16,643 nucleotides of DNA, taken from positions 1 through 16,643 of the forward strand of contig JASHTO010000172.1 in assembly GCA_030040515.1 (NCBI GenBank), written 5' to 3'. Shown in pieces: positions 6,831 to 14,113 of the stretch (position 1 is its first letter; each line of letters starts with the position of its first letter). A program made the translations under genes and the position numbers. The DNA is from Terriglobia bacterium. Lineage in GTDB: Bacteria; Acidobacteriota; Terriglobia; UBA7540. The notes beneath the pieces were generated by a model. That model searched no databases. It was given only the letters and a program-made list of their open reading frames with translations, and was not told the DNA's origin.

Positions 6831-8278
6831 AGTCTATGGACCTGCTCGAACTCGCCGCGCGCAATCTGCGCGAGTCGGTGCTGCGCAATTCGCTCACCAC
6901 ACTTGGGATCGGCGTGGGCGTGGCGTCGCTCGTGGCCATGCTCTCGCTCGGCATCGGCTTGCAACAGATGACCACTCGCCGGCTGGAGAGATCGGGACTG
7001 TTTGACACCGTGATGGTCACGCGCGGCGACGTCGGATTCGGGCCTCGCCGGCGCAACGCTGCGTCGGCTGAGAATCAGCGTGTGCTGGACGATAGCGCCC
7101 GGCGCGATATCGCCGCCCTGCCGGGCGTGCTGGAAGCCGTACCCAACATTCGCACCGTGGCGCAAATCCGCTATGACGACAAGCCGCATCGCGCCATGGT
7201 GGCTGCAATGCCCATGTCCGCGCACGACCGTGAGGCGTTTGAAAATCTTCAGGGAAGCTTCTTTTCCTCCGGCAATGCCGCCGAGGCGATTTTGCAGAAG
7301 GGCTTTGCAGAAGAACTGCTGAGCCTTTCACCCGGGCCCGCTGACGCGTCAACGGCCGGCAAACCCTCGCCGGAGCTTCAGCCGCTGCTGGAAAAGGAAT
7401 TGGTGATGTCTTACGCGGCGCGCGTCTCCGCGCCCAACGCCGCCGGCGCGCAGACTGCGAGTGCCGCCACGACGCGCCCCTCGGCAACGCCCAAAGAAGA
7501 ATCGGCACCTGCTCATTCAACGGACGCTGAAGCGAACCCGCTGCTGGCGGCATTCTCCGTCGTCCCGGAAACTCGCAACTTGCGCATTGTCGGCATCCTG
7601 GCGGCTGATCCCGACGCGGTTCGCGGCCTGGGGCGGGCGAGGGTCTTTATCCCGCAGGGTTTTGCCGAAGGCCTCCAATTGATGTTGCCTTCCGACCTGG
7701 GGAACGAGGCCGGCGTTGGGGAACGCACCTATCTTGAGATCAGCGTGCGCCTGCGAAATCCTGAAGACGTTCCGCGAGTTGAGGAGGCGATACGGCGGAT
7801 GGGCTTCAATGCCTTTTCCATTCTTGACGCATCGCGGGGCTTGCAGACGGCATTCAAAATATTTGATCTTTTCCTTGCCGTCTTCGGAAGCCTGGCGCTG
7901 GCGGTGGCTTCACTCGGAATCGTCAACACGCTGGTGATGGCCATCCTGGAGAGGCGGCGCGAAATCGGCATCCTCAAGGCGCTCGGCGCCAGCGACATGG
8001 ATGTGAAGTTGCTGTTCTTCGTGGAAGCCGGCGCCATGGGCCTGGTGGGCGGAGTGCTGGGTGTCGGCATGGGGTGGACGATCGGGAAAATCATCGACTT
8101 CGGAACCAATTTCTATTTGCACCGCCAAAATATACCGCCGCAAACTCTATGGCTGGTTCCCTGGTGGCTGGTCATTCTCGCCGTGGGCTTCTCGCTCCTG
8201 GTGAGCTTCGTCTCGGGCCTTTACCCCGCCGCGCGCGCCGCGAAGCTCGACCCCGTCAAAGCGCTGCGCTACGAATGA
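6827..8278 (+). CDS. MacB/FtsX-type ABC transporter permease
   Basis: A 483-residue inner-membrane protein with the MacB layout. A short cytoplasmic amphipathic start is followed by TM1 (about 23-45), a large periplasmic MacB_PCD-type domain (about 46-342), and three C-terminal helices (about 347-374, 395-420, 443-467) forming the FtsX domain. The conserved 'ILERRREIGILKALGAS' coupling loop and the terminal 'AARAAKLDPVKALRYE' are diagnostic. The start overlaps the ATPase stop by 4 nt, with GGGGCGAG upstream; a second ATG at 6836 is possible. The periplasmic domain carries an Ala/Ser/Thr/Pro-rich insert around residues 203-240 that looks unstructured. No membrane-fusion (HlyD/MacA) gene is adjacent, so the transported or sensed substrate is unknown. 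It converges on the next gene with one base between the stop codons. Confidence 0.92.
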   Translation: MKSMDLLELAARNLRESVLRNSLTTLGIGVGVASLVAMLSLGIGLQQMTTRRLERSGLFDTVMVTRGDVGFGPRRRNAASAENQRVLDDSARRDIAALPGVLEAVPNIRTVAQIRYDDKPHRAMVAAMPMSAHDREAFENLQGSFFSSGNAAEAILQKGFAEELLSLSPGPADASTAGKPSPELQPLLEKELVMSYAARVSAPNAAGAQTASAATTRPSATPKEESAPAHSTDAEANPLLAAFSVVPETRNLRIVGILAADPDAVRGLGRARVFIPQGFAEGLQLMLPSDLGNEAGVGERTYLEISVRLRNPEDVPRVEEAIRRMGFNAFSILDASRGLQTAFKIFDLFLAVFGSLALAVASLGIVNTLVMAILERRREIGILKALGASDMDVKLLFFVEAGAMGLVGGVLGVGMGWTIGKIIDFGTNFYLHRQNIPPQTLWLVPWWLVILAVGFSLLVSFVSGLYPAARAAKLDPVKALRYE

Positions 8279-8279
8279 T

Positions 8280-9629
8280 TCAGTGAGCCTTCAGGTGCGC
8301 ATCCGCGAACGCCAAATACTGGTCCCAATCATACGCCGTTACTGCGTGCTTTCCGTCGCGAACGTGAAAACCGATGGTGTGTCCGATCGGCTGGTTGATG
8401 CCGGGCATTTGATCGGTATCGAGGCCTTCAGCGCCAAGTAATTTGTACACCGGCCCCGCAGCCACTGCGGCCAGAAACATTCCGTGAGGATCGGCCCACT
8501 GGTCGTCCTGCGCGCCGGTGATGTAAACCGGCCGCGGAGCGATGAGTGCAATCAATTCGTCGGAATCCACCGGCAGCTTATCCACTCTGCCAACGTAAGT
8601 CAGAAGGTTCGGACAAAACCAATAAGGGAAAGCCTTCGACATGCTGTGCAGCGTTTCACCGTAGTTGCGCCGCCAGGGTGAAGCGCCGCCGCGACCTGAG
8701 CAATTCGCCAGCACCATGGCGAAGCGCGTGTCCTGCGCGCCGGCCCAGAGCACCGTCTTCCCCAGCCGCGAATGACCCATGATCGCCACGCGATGCGCGT
8801 CAACGTCCTTGTCTTTTTCAAGGTAATCCATGGCTCGGCTCAGGCCGTAAGACCACGCTCCAATGGCTCCCCAATAGTCGCCGGTGGGTTCCGTCTGTCC
8901 GGCGGGCATGAACATTTCACGCAAGCCGCCGTGCAGGTAACCCTCCATGAAATCCGGCTCGATTTCCTGATAGCAGATCGTCGCGAAGCCGTATCCGCGC
9001 GCCAGGATCTTCTCAACGTCAAATCCTTTATCGCGCCCGCGCGATGTTTCGGGCGCCTGCTGGCGAACCGGCAGCTTGCCGATCCAAACTGTGGCGAGCT
9101 TGATGGCCGGATCCGCGTTCACAGTTTGATTGCCGCCGAAGTTGATCGCCAGAATCGTCGGAGCCGGCTTGGGCGCATTCGAGGGGATGTAAATCAGCAG
9201 GTCTTCATGAGCTTCCCCCTTGGGCGTGGGAAAGTAGATGGTCACTTGCTTTCGAACCGCCTTCCCGCCCAGCGCATCTTGGGTGTCATCAAAAACCTTG
9301 TAGCGGATTCGCCGGGGCGTCTTCGGAGTGCGGCCGTAAACGTCCTCCGCGTAGAGTTTGAGGATTTCCGCGCGGCGCTTTGGCCATTCGCCCGGAGTCT
9401 TTACCGGTTTGCCGTTGTTGAAAACGAGGGGATCGGGAAGCCTAAAGTTCCCCGCCTTCGATTCGTCATAATTTGCGGAAGAAGCCTGACCCATCGCGGG
9501 CAGTGCTGAGGCCGATGGCTGCGCGGCTGTCATCACCGCCAGGAGCGCGCCGAGGCTCGATGCACCACACAAGCACAGAAAAAGCATTAACCACCTATGC
9601 GGCCGTCGAAATCGAACTCCAACGCGCAT
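8280..9629 (-). CDS. exported carbohydrate esterase family 15 (glucuronoyl esterase-type) alpha/beta hydrolase
   Basis: A 449-residue secreted hydrolase. CE15 enzymes cleave ester bonds between lignin alcohols and glucuronoyl side chains of xylan. Signs seen: the nucleophile motif 'GHSRLGK' (S287), 'AGAQDTRFAMVLANCSGRGGA', the tryptophan-rich 'RRNYGETLHSMSKAFPYWFC', 'LIALIAPRPVYITGAQDDQWADPHG', and a C-terminal 'GKHAVTAYDW' with catalytic H428. The usual acidic position just before 'SGxGG' is C310, so the acid may instead come from the D375/D376/D380 cluster after the seventh strand. The start at 9629 is set by a strong ribosome binding site (GGGGAGGAG, six bases upstream) and an immediate signal sequence or signal anchor ('WLMLFLCLCGASSLGALLAV'). 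The longer frame to 9758 is not supported. The fucosidase elsewhere in the window also fits polysaccharide use, but the two are not linked. Confidence 0.87.
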   Translation of the reverse strand: MRVGVRFRRPHRWLMLFLCLCGASSLGALLAVMTAAQPSASALPAMGQASSANYDESKAGNFRLPDPLVFNNGKPVKTPGEWPKRRAEILKLYAEDVYGRTPKTPRRIRYKVFDDTQDALGGKAVRKQVTIYFPTPKGEAHEDLLIYIPSNAPKPAPTILAINFGGNQTVNADPAIKLATVWIGKLPVRQQAPETSRGRDKGFDVEKILARGYGFATICYQEIEPDFMEGYLHGGLREMFMPAGQTEPTGDYWGAIGAWSYGLSRAMDYLEKDKDVDAHRVAIMGHSRLGKTVLWAGAQDTRFAMVLANCSGRGGASPWRRNYGETLHSMSKAFPYWFCPNLLTYVGRVDKLPVDSDELIALIAPRPVYITGAQDDQWADPHGMFLAAVAAGPVYKLLGAEGLDTDQMPGINQPIGHTIGFHVRDGKHAVTAYDWDQYLAFADAHLKAH

Positions 9630-9635
9630 CGTCCG

Positions 9636-9644
9636 CTCCTCCCC
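9636..9644 (-). promoter_or_regulatory. strong ribosome binding site fixing the CE15 start
   Basis: On the minus strand this reads GGGGAGGAG, six bases before the ATG at 9629. It decides the start against the open extension to 9758. Confidence 0.8.
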
Positions 9645-9675
9645 GTGACTGGAATTTTCAACCTCCCGGCGGCAC

Positions 9676-9704
9676 AAGTATACACGCAGGCCAAACAACC
9701 CAAC
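9676..9704 (-). promoter_or_regulatory. candidate promoter for the CE15 gene
   Basis: On the minus strand TATACT (9676-9681) matches the -10 consensus at five of six positions. TGTTGG lies 17 nt upstream (9699-9704) as a weak -35. Transcription would start near 9668, giving a leader of about 39 nt before the supported ATG. Confidence 0.4.
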
Positions 9705-9778
9705 ACTGAAGGTGCAGGACCACAATTGAACCGGGATTCCACAAAATATCGCGGCCACGAGTTCGTCTACACTAATGG

Positions 9779-10366
9779 ATGCAGGACGCGCTGACCTTCT
9801 CCACCATGACCGACGAGCAGAACCGCCGCATCGCCGAGACCGTCGAGCGGGAACAAAACCGCCTGCGCAACTTCATTCGCAAACGCATTCTGGACGAAAG
9901 CGAGGCGGAAGACATTCTGCAAGAGGTCTTCTACGAATTCGTCCAGGCGTATCGGCTGATGAAGCCCATCGAGCAGGCGGGCGCGTGGCTGTTTCGCGTA
10001 GCTCGGAATCGCATTATCGACCGGTTTCGCAAGCGGCGGATGGAATCGCTGGACGCACCGCCGGAGTTCGAAGGTGAGGGAAACGACTTTTTCCCGTGGG
10101 AAGAACTGCTTCCTTCACCCGACGCGGGGCCTGAGGCTGCCTACGCACGCGAAGTGTTGATTGATGAAATTGAGGCCGCGCTGGACGAACTGCCCGAGGA
10201 ACAGCGCGAGGTGTTTGTCGCCCATGAGCTCGAAGGCCGCAGCTTCAAGGAACTTGCTGAGGTCACTGGGTTGAGCGTCAATACGTTGCTTTCCCGCAAG
10301 CACTACGCGGTGCTTCATCTGCGACGGCGCTTGCAGGCGATTTACAACGAATTCAAGAAAGTGTGA
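9779..10366 (+). CDS. ECF-type RNA polymerase sigma factor
   Basis: A 195-residue sigma-70 family protein with only regions 2 and 4. Region 2 includes 'SEAEDILQEVF' (41-51, core-binding) and 'GAWLFRVARNRIIDRFRKRR' (about 68-87, -10 recognition). An acidic linker ('EFEGEGNDFFPWEEL') joins it to region 4, 'LDELPEEQREVFVAHELEGRSFKELAEVTGLSVNTLLSRKHYAVLHLRRRL' split by a helix-turn-helix (about 155-175). No zinc-binding anti-sigma gene follows; instead a small two-TM protein does, with its start region overlapping this stop. The start is uncertain: ATG at 9779 and an in-frame ATG at 9806 both lack a ribosome binding site. It diverges from the CE15 gene. ECF factors usually answer envelope or metabolic signals; the signal and regulon here cannot be inferred. 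Confidence 0.92.
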   Translation: MQDALTFSTMTDEQNRRIAETVEREQNRLRNFIRKRILDESEAEDILQEVFYEFVQAYRLMKPIEQAGAWLFRVARNRIIDRFRKRRMESLDAPPEFEGEGNDFFPWEELLPSPDAGPEAAYAREVLIDEIEAALDELPEEQREVFVAHELEGRSFKELAEVTGLSVNTLLSRKHYAVLHLRRRLQAIYNEFKKV

Positions 10367-10377
10367 GGGTGAAAACA

Positions 10378-10737
10378 ATGAGAGTTCGTGCGCATGGAAT
10401 TTCACGAATCATTCGAATCGTGTTGCTCGTGGTGATCGGCGTCGGGGTCTTCAGCTTTGTCGTGATGTGGCTGTGGAACCGCTTGATGCCGCAAATATTC
10501 GGGCTCCACGTCATCGGCTATTGGCAGGCCCTGGGCCTGCTGGTGCTCAGCAAGCTTTTCTTCGGCGCCTTCCGTGGCGGGTCAAGCTGGAGGAGAGATT
10601 GGCGCGCGCGCATGATTCACCGCTGGGAAGACATGACTCCGGAGGAACGCGAAAAGTTCTCCACCGCTATGCGCGGAAGGTGCGGACCGTTCGAGCCGCC
10701 TGAATCCGCGCCCCCCGCCTCGGCTCCCAAAGAGTAG
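10378..10737 (+). CDS. small two-TM protein paired with the ECF sigma factor; function unknown
   Basis: A 119-residue protein with two hydrophobic helices (about 11-33 and 47-64), a short loop between them ('RLMPQIFGLHVIG'), and a charged soluble tail. The tail contains 'WRRDWRARMIHRWEDMTPEEREKF' in two parts (about 71-94), a lone Cys (102) and a Pro/Ala-rich end. I recall similar proteins next to ECF sigma genes in Acidobacteriota and Bacteroidota but cannot name a family. The ATG at 10378 is chosen because GAGGGTG lies across the sigma stop codon at a fitting distance. A GTG at 10363 would extend it by five residues and overlap the sigma gene. Positive charges in the first ten residues and the long basic tail suggest both ends are cytoplasmic, where the tail could contact the sigma factor or membrane. 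That role is inference only. Confidence 0.75.
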   Translation: MRVRAHGISRIIRIVLLVVIGVGVFSFVVMWLWNRLMPQIFGLHVIGYWQALGLLVLSKLFFGAFRGGSSWRRDWRARMIHRWEDMTPEEREKFSTAMRGRCGPFEPPESAPPASAPKE

Positions 10738-10901
10738 GAAGGGATCAAACAGGTCCGCCTGGGCCTGCCGCGGATCCTCAGAAAGCGCCAGGGCGAGCAA
10801 CCCGGCGCCGTCACGTGAAATCAAAGGTGAGAGGCTCGAGGGGCGTCTCGAAAAGAGATAGATTGATGAAAGATTTCTCGTAGTTCGCCTCGAGGTGTTG
10901 C

Positions 10902-12185
10902 ATGGCCATGGTGGTAACCAGGTCAATCCAATTTCGGGTGAACCGCGCGAAGAAGGCCATTGGGGCGGGTAGCACGGTCTTTCTCGCCATCATTCTGTTC
11001 ATTTTTTCCGCCAAAGTTTTTGCGGGAGCGCCCCGAGTGGCGGGGGGCGCTCCCACACTCCCCGCCGGAACGGTTTTGTACCTGCGCCTCCAAAGCGCCG
11101 TCAGCAGCAAAACCTCACAGCCTGGGCAGCCCATCAATGCCAGCCTCGCGCGTGAGCTCGAGGTGAATGGCGGCACTGCCCTGCCCTTCGGCGCCACGCT
11201 GGCGGGCACGCTCGAAAAATGCGATCCGTCCGCCGCTCCGGAGCAGCGCGCGGACATTCTTCTGGAATTCAACCAGCTCGCCATTCCCGGTGAGGGAAAT
11301 TTCAGCGTCGAAGGACGCGTGACCGGCGTCAGCAACGCGCGGGAATCCTATCTTGCCGATGGGACTGTGGTGGGTGTGTTGGCCTCCGAGGCATACGCGC
11401 CCATGTTGGGGGGCGTATTTCAAAAGGTCGGGCAGATCAATCCCACCATCAACAGCCAGATTCAGAAGCAAAGGGTCGGTCAGGTGAACACGGAGATTGA
11501 ATTTCCGCCGGGCACCGACTTCCAGTTCACTCTCACTCAGCCGCTGGCGTTAAAGCGCTTCGTGGCTTCCGCCGGGCCGCGCGAGCTTCCCGCAAAACTG
11601 AGCGATTCCGTGGCCGGCGTACTGGCGAATGCGCCCCAACGCGCGACAAGCAGGAACAACAAGCCCGGCGATCCCATCAATCTGGTTTTCATCGGAACGG
11701 CGCAGGAGATTGAGCAGGCATTTCATCAAGCGGGGTGGACCGAACCGAAGGCGAAAAACCCGCAGTCGATTTGGAAGACCATGCAAGCCGTCCTCAACAA
11801 CGACGGATACGATGCAGCGCCCGTCTCCGAGCTTTTCCTGTTCGGGAGAAAAGAGGATTTGGCCTTCGAGAAAGTTCTCGATACATTCAACAAGCGCCAC
11901 CATCTGCGCTTGTGGCAAACACCGACACCCGCACCGGATGGCCGTCCCATCTGGCTGGCTGCCGCGACGCACGACATGGGAATCGACTATAGCTCCGGCT
12001 CGCACGCCACCGATCCAAATCTGGATGACGAGCGCGCGCAAGTCGACGCGGATCTGTGGCTGGGCGGAGGCGTGCAGGCCGCGCAGCCCATCGCTCCCCC
12101 CAATCCGCTCAGCAGCGGCACCACCGCCACGGGCGGCGAGTGGCACACCGACGGCAATCTTGATGTCATCGATGTGAAGCCTTAG
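10902..12185 (+). CDS. exported or membrane-anchored protein with C-terminal LssY domain
   Basis: A 427-residue protein. A basic N-terminus leads into one hydrophobic segment (about 24-42, ending 'SAKVFAGA') that is a signal peptide or anchor. Residues about 50-230 form a beta-rich region starting 'LPAGTVLYLRLQSAVSSKTSQPGQPI'. This resembles the 'avoid-loss-of-charge' beta domain often annotated as TrbI-like in acidobacterial proteins, an assignment I hold loosely. From about 256 ('GDPINLVFIGTAQEIEQAFHQAGW') to about 390 ('DPNLDDERAQVDADL') it matches the LssY C-terminal domain, including 'WLAAATHDMGIDYSS'. The LssY_C domain is named from Legionella but its biochemical role is not known to me. 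The ATG at 10902 has GAGGTG six to nine bases upstream; 10908 is a less well spaced alternative. It converges on the DUF885 gene with 23 nt between stops. Confidence 0.8.
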   Translation: MAMVVTRSIQFRVNRAKKAIGAGSTVFLAIILFIFSAKVFAGAPRVAGGAPTLPAGTVLYLRLQSAVSSKTSQPGQPINASLARELEVNGGTALPFGATLAGTLEKCDPSAAPEQRADILLEFNQLAIPGEGNFSVEGRVTGVSNARESYLADGTVVGVLASEAYAPMLGGVFQKVGQINPTINSQIQKQRVGQVNTEIEFPPGTDFQFTLTQPLALKRFVASAGPRELPAKLSDSVAGVLANAPQRATSRNNKPGDPINLVFIGTAQEIEQAFHQAGWTEPKAKNPQSIWKTMQAVLNNDGYDAAPVSELFLFGRKEDLAFEKVLDTFNKRHHLRLWQTPTPAPDGRPIWLAAATHDMGIDYSSGSHATDPNLDDERAQVDADLWLGGGVQAAQPIAPPNPLSSGTTATGGEWHTDGNLDVIDVKP

Positions 12186-12208
12186 CGCGCGCTCGAGCCG
12201 GCTGCGGT

Positions 12209-13981
12209 TCACTTGCCTTTTTGCGCGGCAATCCACTTGTCCACGTTTTCTTCGAGCACGTCCAGTGGCAGCGGACCGTCATCCAACACCGCATCGTGGA
12301 AAGTGCGCAAATCGAACTTATTGCCGAGCTCCCGCCGCGCTTTCTCACGCAACTCCAGAATCTTCATCTGCCCGAGTTTGTATCCCAACGCCTGCGCGGG
12401 CCAGGAAATGTAGCGATCCACTTCCGTTTCGATGTTCGGCTCGTCCATCGCGGTGTGCTGACGGAAGAAATCCACCATCCGCTGTCGCGACCAGTGCTGG
12501 TAGTGGACGCCGGTATCCACGACCAGGCGGACGGAGCGCCACATTTCGTTTTCGAGGCGCCCGTATTCGCTGTAGGGGTCTTGATAAAAGCCCACTTCTT
12601 TTCCCAGGCGCTCCGCGTAGAACGCCCAGCCCTCTGAGTACGCCGTGTACGATGAAAATCGGCGGAACGGCGGCAGGTCGGTCTGCTCCTGCGCGATGGA
12701 GAATTGCAAGTGATGACCGGGGATTCCCTCGTGGTACGCAATCGCCTCCACGTTGAGCAGCAGTCGATGCTGCGGGTCGTATTCATTCACGTTGATGCGG
12801 CCCGGCCGCGAGCCGTCGCCCGCGCCGATGGAGTAATCGGCGGGCACGGCGTTGGGCGCGCGGAAAGCCTCCATGGGAACGACCTCAAGTCTGTTCTTGG
12901 GCAGGCGGCCGAACATTTGCGGAAGCTTGGCATACATCTGGTCGGTGTAATGCTGGTACAAATTGAAAATCTGCTCGCCGGACGTCGCGTACAAATGCGG
13001 GTCCTTGCGAATGTGTTCATTGAAGCTGGCCAAGTTATCAAAGCCCTGCTGGCGCGCAAGGTTCAGCATTTGCGCTTCGATTTCCGCCACCTGCTTGAGC
13101 CCCATCTCGTGGATTTCCTCCGGACCCAGGTCCGTGGTGGTCATCTGTTTTATGGCAAAGCGGTATCGCGCGTCGCCATCGGGCAGGGACCACACACCAT
13201 ACTCGGTGCGGCCGTGCGGCGCGTAGTCGGTGCGCAGGAATTCCGCCAGGCGGGCGTAGGCGGGCGTCACCTCTTTGCCGACCACCTCAAGAATCGCGTC
13301 GTGCAGAGTCTTTTGATCAGCAGCCGATATTCCGGCCGGAAACTTTTTCGCAGGCTGGCTGAAGGGGCTCGTTTCCACGGCTTTCCCCGCGATGTCCTGC
13401 GCCTGGGCAGCGGCCTTTTCGAGCAGATAGCGGGGCTGAACCAGATGATCGGCAAGGCCCTGGCGCATGTTGGCGATGGCCTGGTCGAGCACGCGCGGAA
13501 TCTGGTGGAGCCGCGAGATGTAATCCCGATAGTCCTGGGCAGTTTTGAGCGGCACATTGGAGGGCATGCTGGCAAGCGCCAGGTGCAGCCCATTCATCTG
13601 ATCGATGGGTATCTCCCAATGCTTGAACCTCGCGCCTTCGATCTGTTCATTCAAATCGCGGATCATCAAGTCCCTGCTCAGGCGCTCCTGCTCCGGGAAA
13701 CCGGTGCCATCTATCGCCTGGAAAATTTGGAGCTCGTGGCGCGCATGTTCCACCTGGCGCGCATAAAACTCCGGCGTGTTTTCGCTCAGGCGGTCGTTGT
13801 AGCGATTGTCGCCGATGAAGGTGGCCAGTTCCGGGTGCGTGCGCAACTGGTATTCCCAATCCTCCGCGAGCGCAGCCTTGAAACGGGCGCGGCGAGACTC
13901 AAGCAAGTCTTCATCCGGCGGATTCGCCACGACGGCGGTCACACACGACGCTGCGATCAGCACGGAAAGAAGCCAATTCAT
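12209..13981 (-). CDS. exported DUF885 family metallopeptidase-like protein
   Basis: A 590-residue protein of the DUF885 family, a group of largely helical bacterial proteins with a zinc-peptidase-like site. The key motif is 'YHEGIPGHHLQ' (H417, E418, H423, H424), followed by 'SEGWAFYAERLG' with E450 as the likely third ligand. 'RPGRINVN', 'TGVHYQHWSRQRMVDFF' and the terminal 'PLPLDVLEENVDKWI' are also typical. Residues 1-19 form a signal peptide, so it acts in the periplasm or outside. The start at 13981 has GAGGAG nine bases upstream. It lies downstream of the four-TM protein on the same strand, with 132 nt between them and a possible promoter there, so co-transcription is uncertain. Peptidase activity is inferred from the motif; the substrate is unknown. 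Confidence 0.9.
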   Translation of the reverse strand: MNWLLSVLIAASCVTAVVANPPDEDLLESRRARFKAALAEDWEYQLRTHPELATFIGDNRYNDRLSENTPEFYARQVEHARHELQIFQAIDGTGFPEQERLSRDLMIRDLNEQIEGARFKHWEIPIDQMNGLHLALASMPSNVPLKTAQDYRDYISRLHQIPRVLDQAIANMRQGLADHLVQPRYLLEKAAAQAQDIAGKAVETSPFSQPAKKFPAGISAADQKTLHDAILEVVGKEVTPAYARLAEFLRTDYAPHGRTEYGVWSLPDGDARYRFAIKQMTTTDLGPEEIHEMGLKQVAEIEAQMLNLARQQGFDNLASFNEHIRKDPHLYATSGEQIFNLYQHYTDQMYAKLPQMFGRLPKNRLEVVPMEAFRAPNAVPADYSIGAGDGSRPGRINVNEYDPQHRLLLNVEAIAYHEGIPGHHLQFSIAQEQTDLPPFRRFSSYTAYSEGWAFYAERLGKEVGFYQDPYSEYGRLENEMWRSVRLVVDTGVHYQHWSRQRMVDFFRQHTAMDEPNIETEVDRYISWPAQALGYKLGQMKILELREKARRELGNKFDLRTFHDAVLDDGPLPLDVLEENVDKWIAAQKGK

Positions 13982-14077
13982 GCGAAATATCTCCTCATTG
14001 GTCCGTGATGGTTCGGAGGTGCGTCCAATGCCGGAAAGTCGCGGCCGGCATGGACTGCCTCACATCACACGAACGGG

Positions 14078-14086
14078 ATGATAGCA
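14078..14086 (-). promoter_or_regulatory. possible extended -10 (TGCTATCAT) for the DUF885 gene
   Basis: On the minus strand TG, one base, then TATCAT (five of six to consensus) forms an extended -10 box. Transcription would begin near 14071, leaving a leader of about 90 nt. No convincing -35 box precedes it. The upstream bases TAAGATGCT also occur at 6050-6058. Confidence 0.35.
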
Positions 14087-14113
14087 TCTTAGAAGGAAAG
14101 TGCGCGCGTCCGG

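Noticed and set aside
9630..9758. N-terminal extension of the CE15 protein to 9758
   Set aside because: A strong ribosome binding site and signal sequence start at 9629, and the extension runs across the candidate promoter.
10835..10894. CTCGAGGGGCG (10835-10845) could pair with CGCCTCGAG (10886-10894) and hide the ribosome binding site of the LssY-domain gene
   Set aside because: The pairing is short, imperfect, has a 40-nt loop and centres on a common self-complementary CTCGAG. It is not strong enough to call a regulatory switch.
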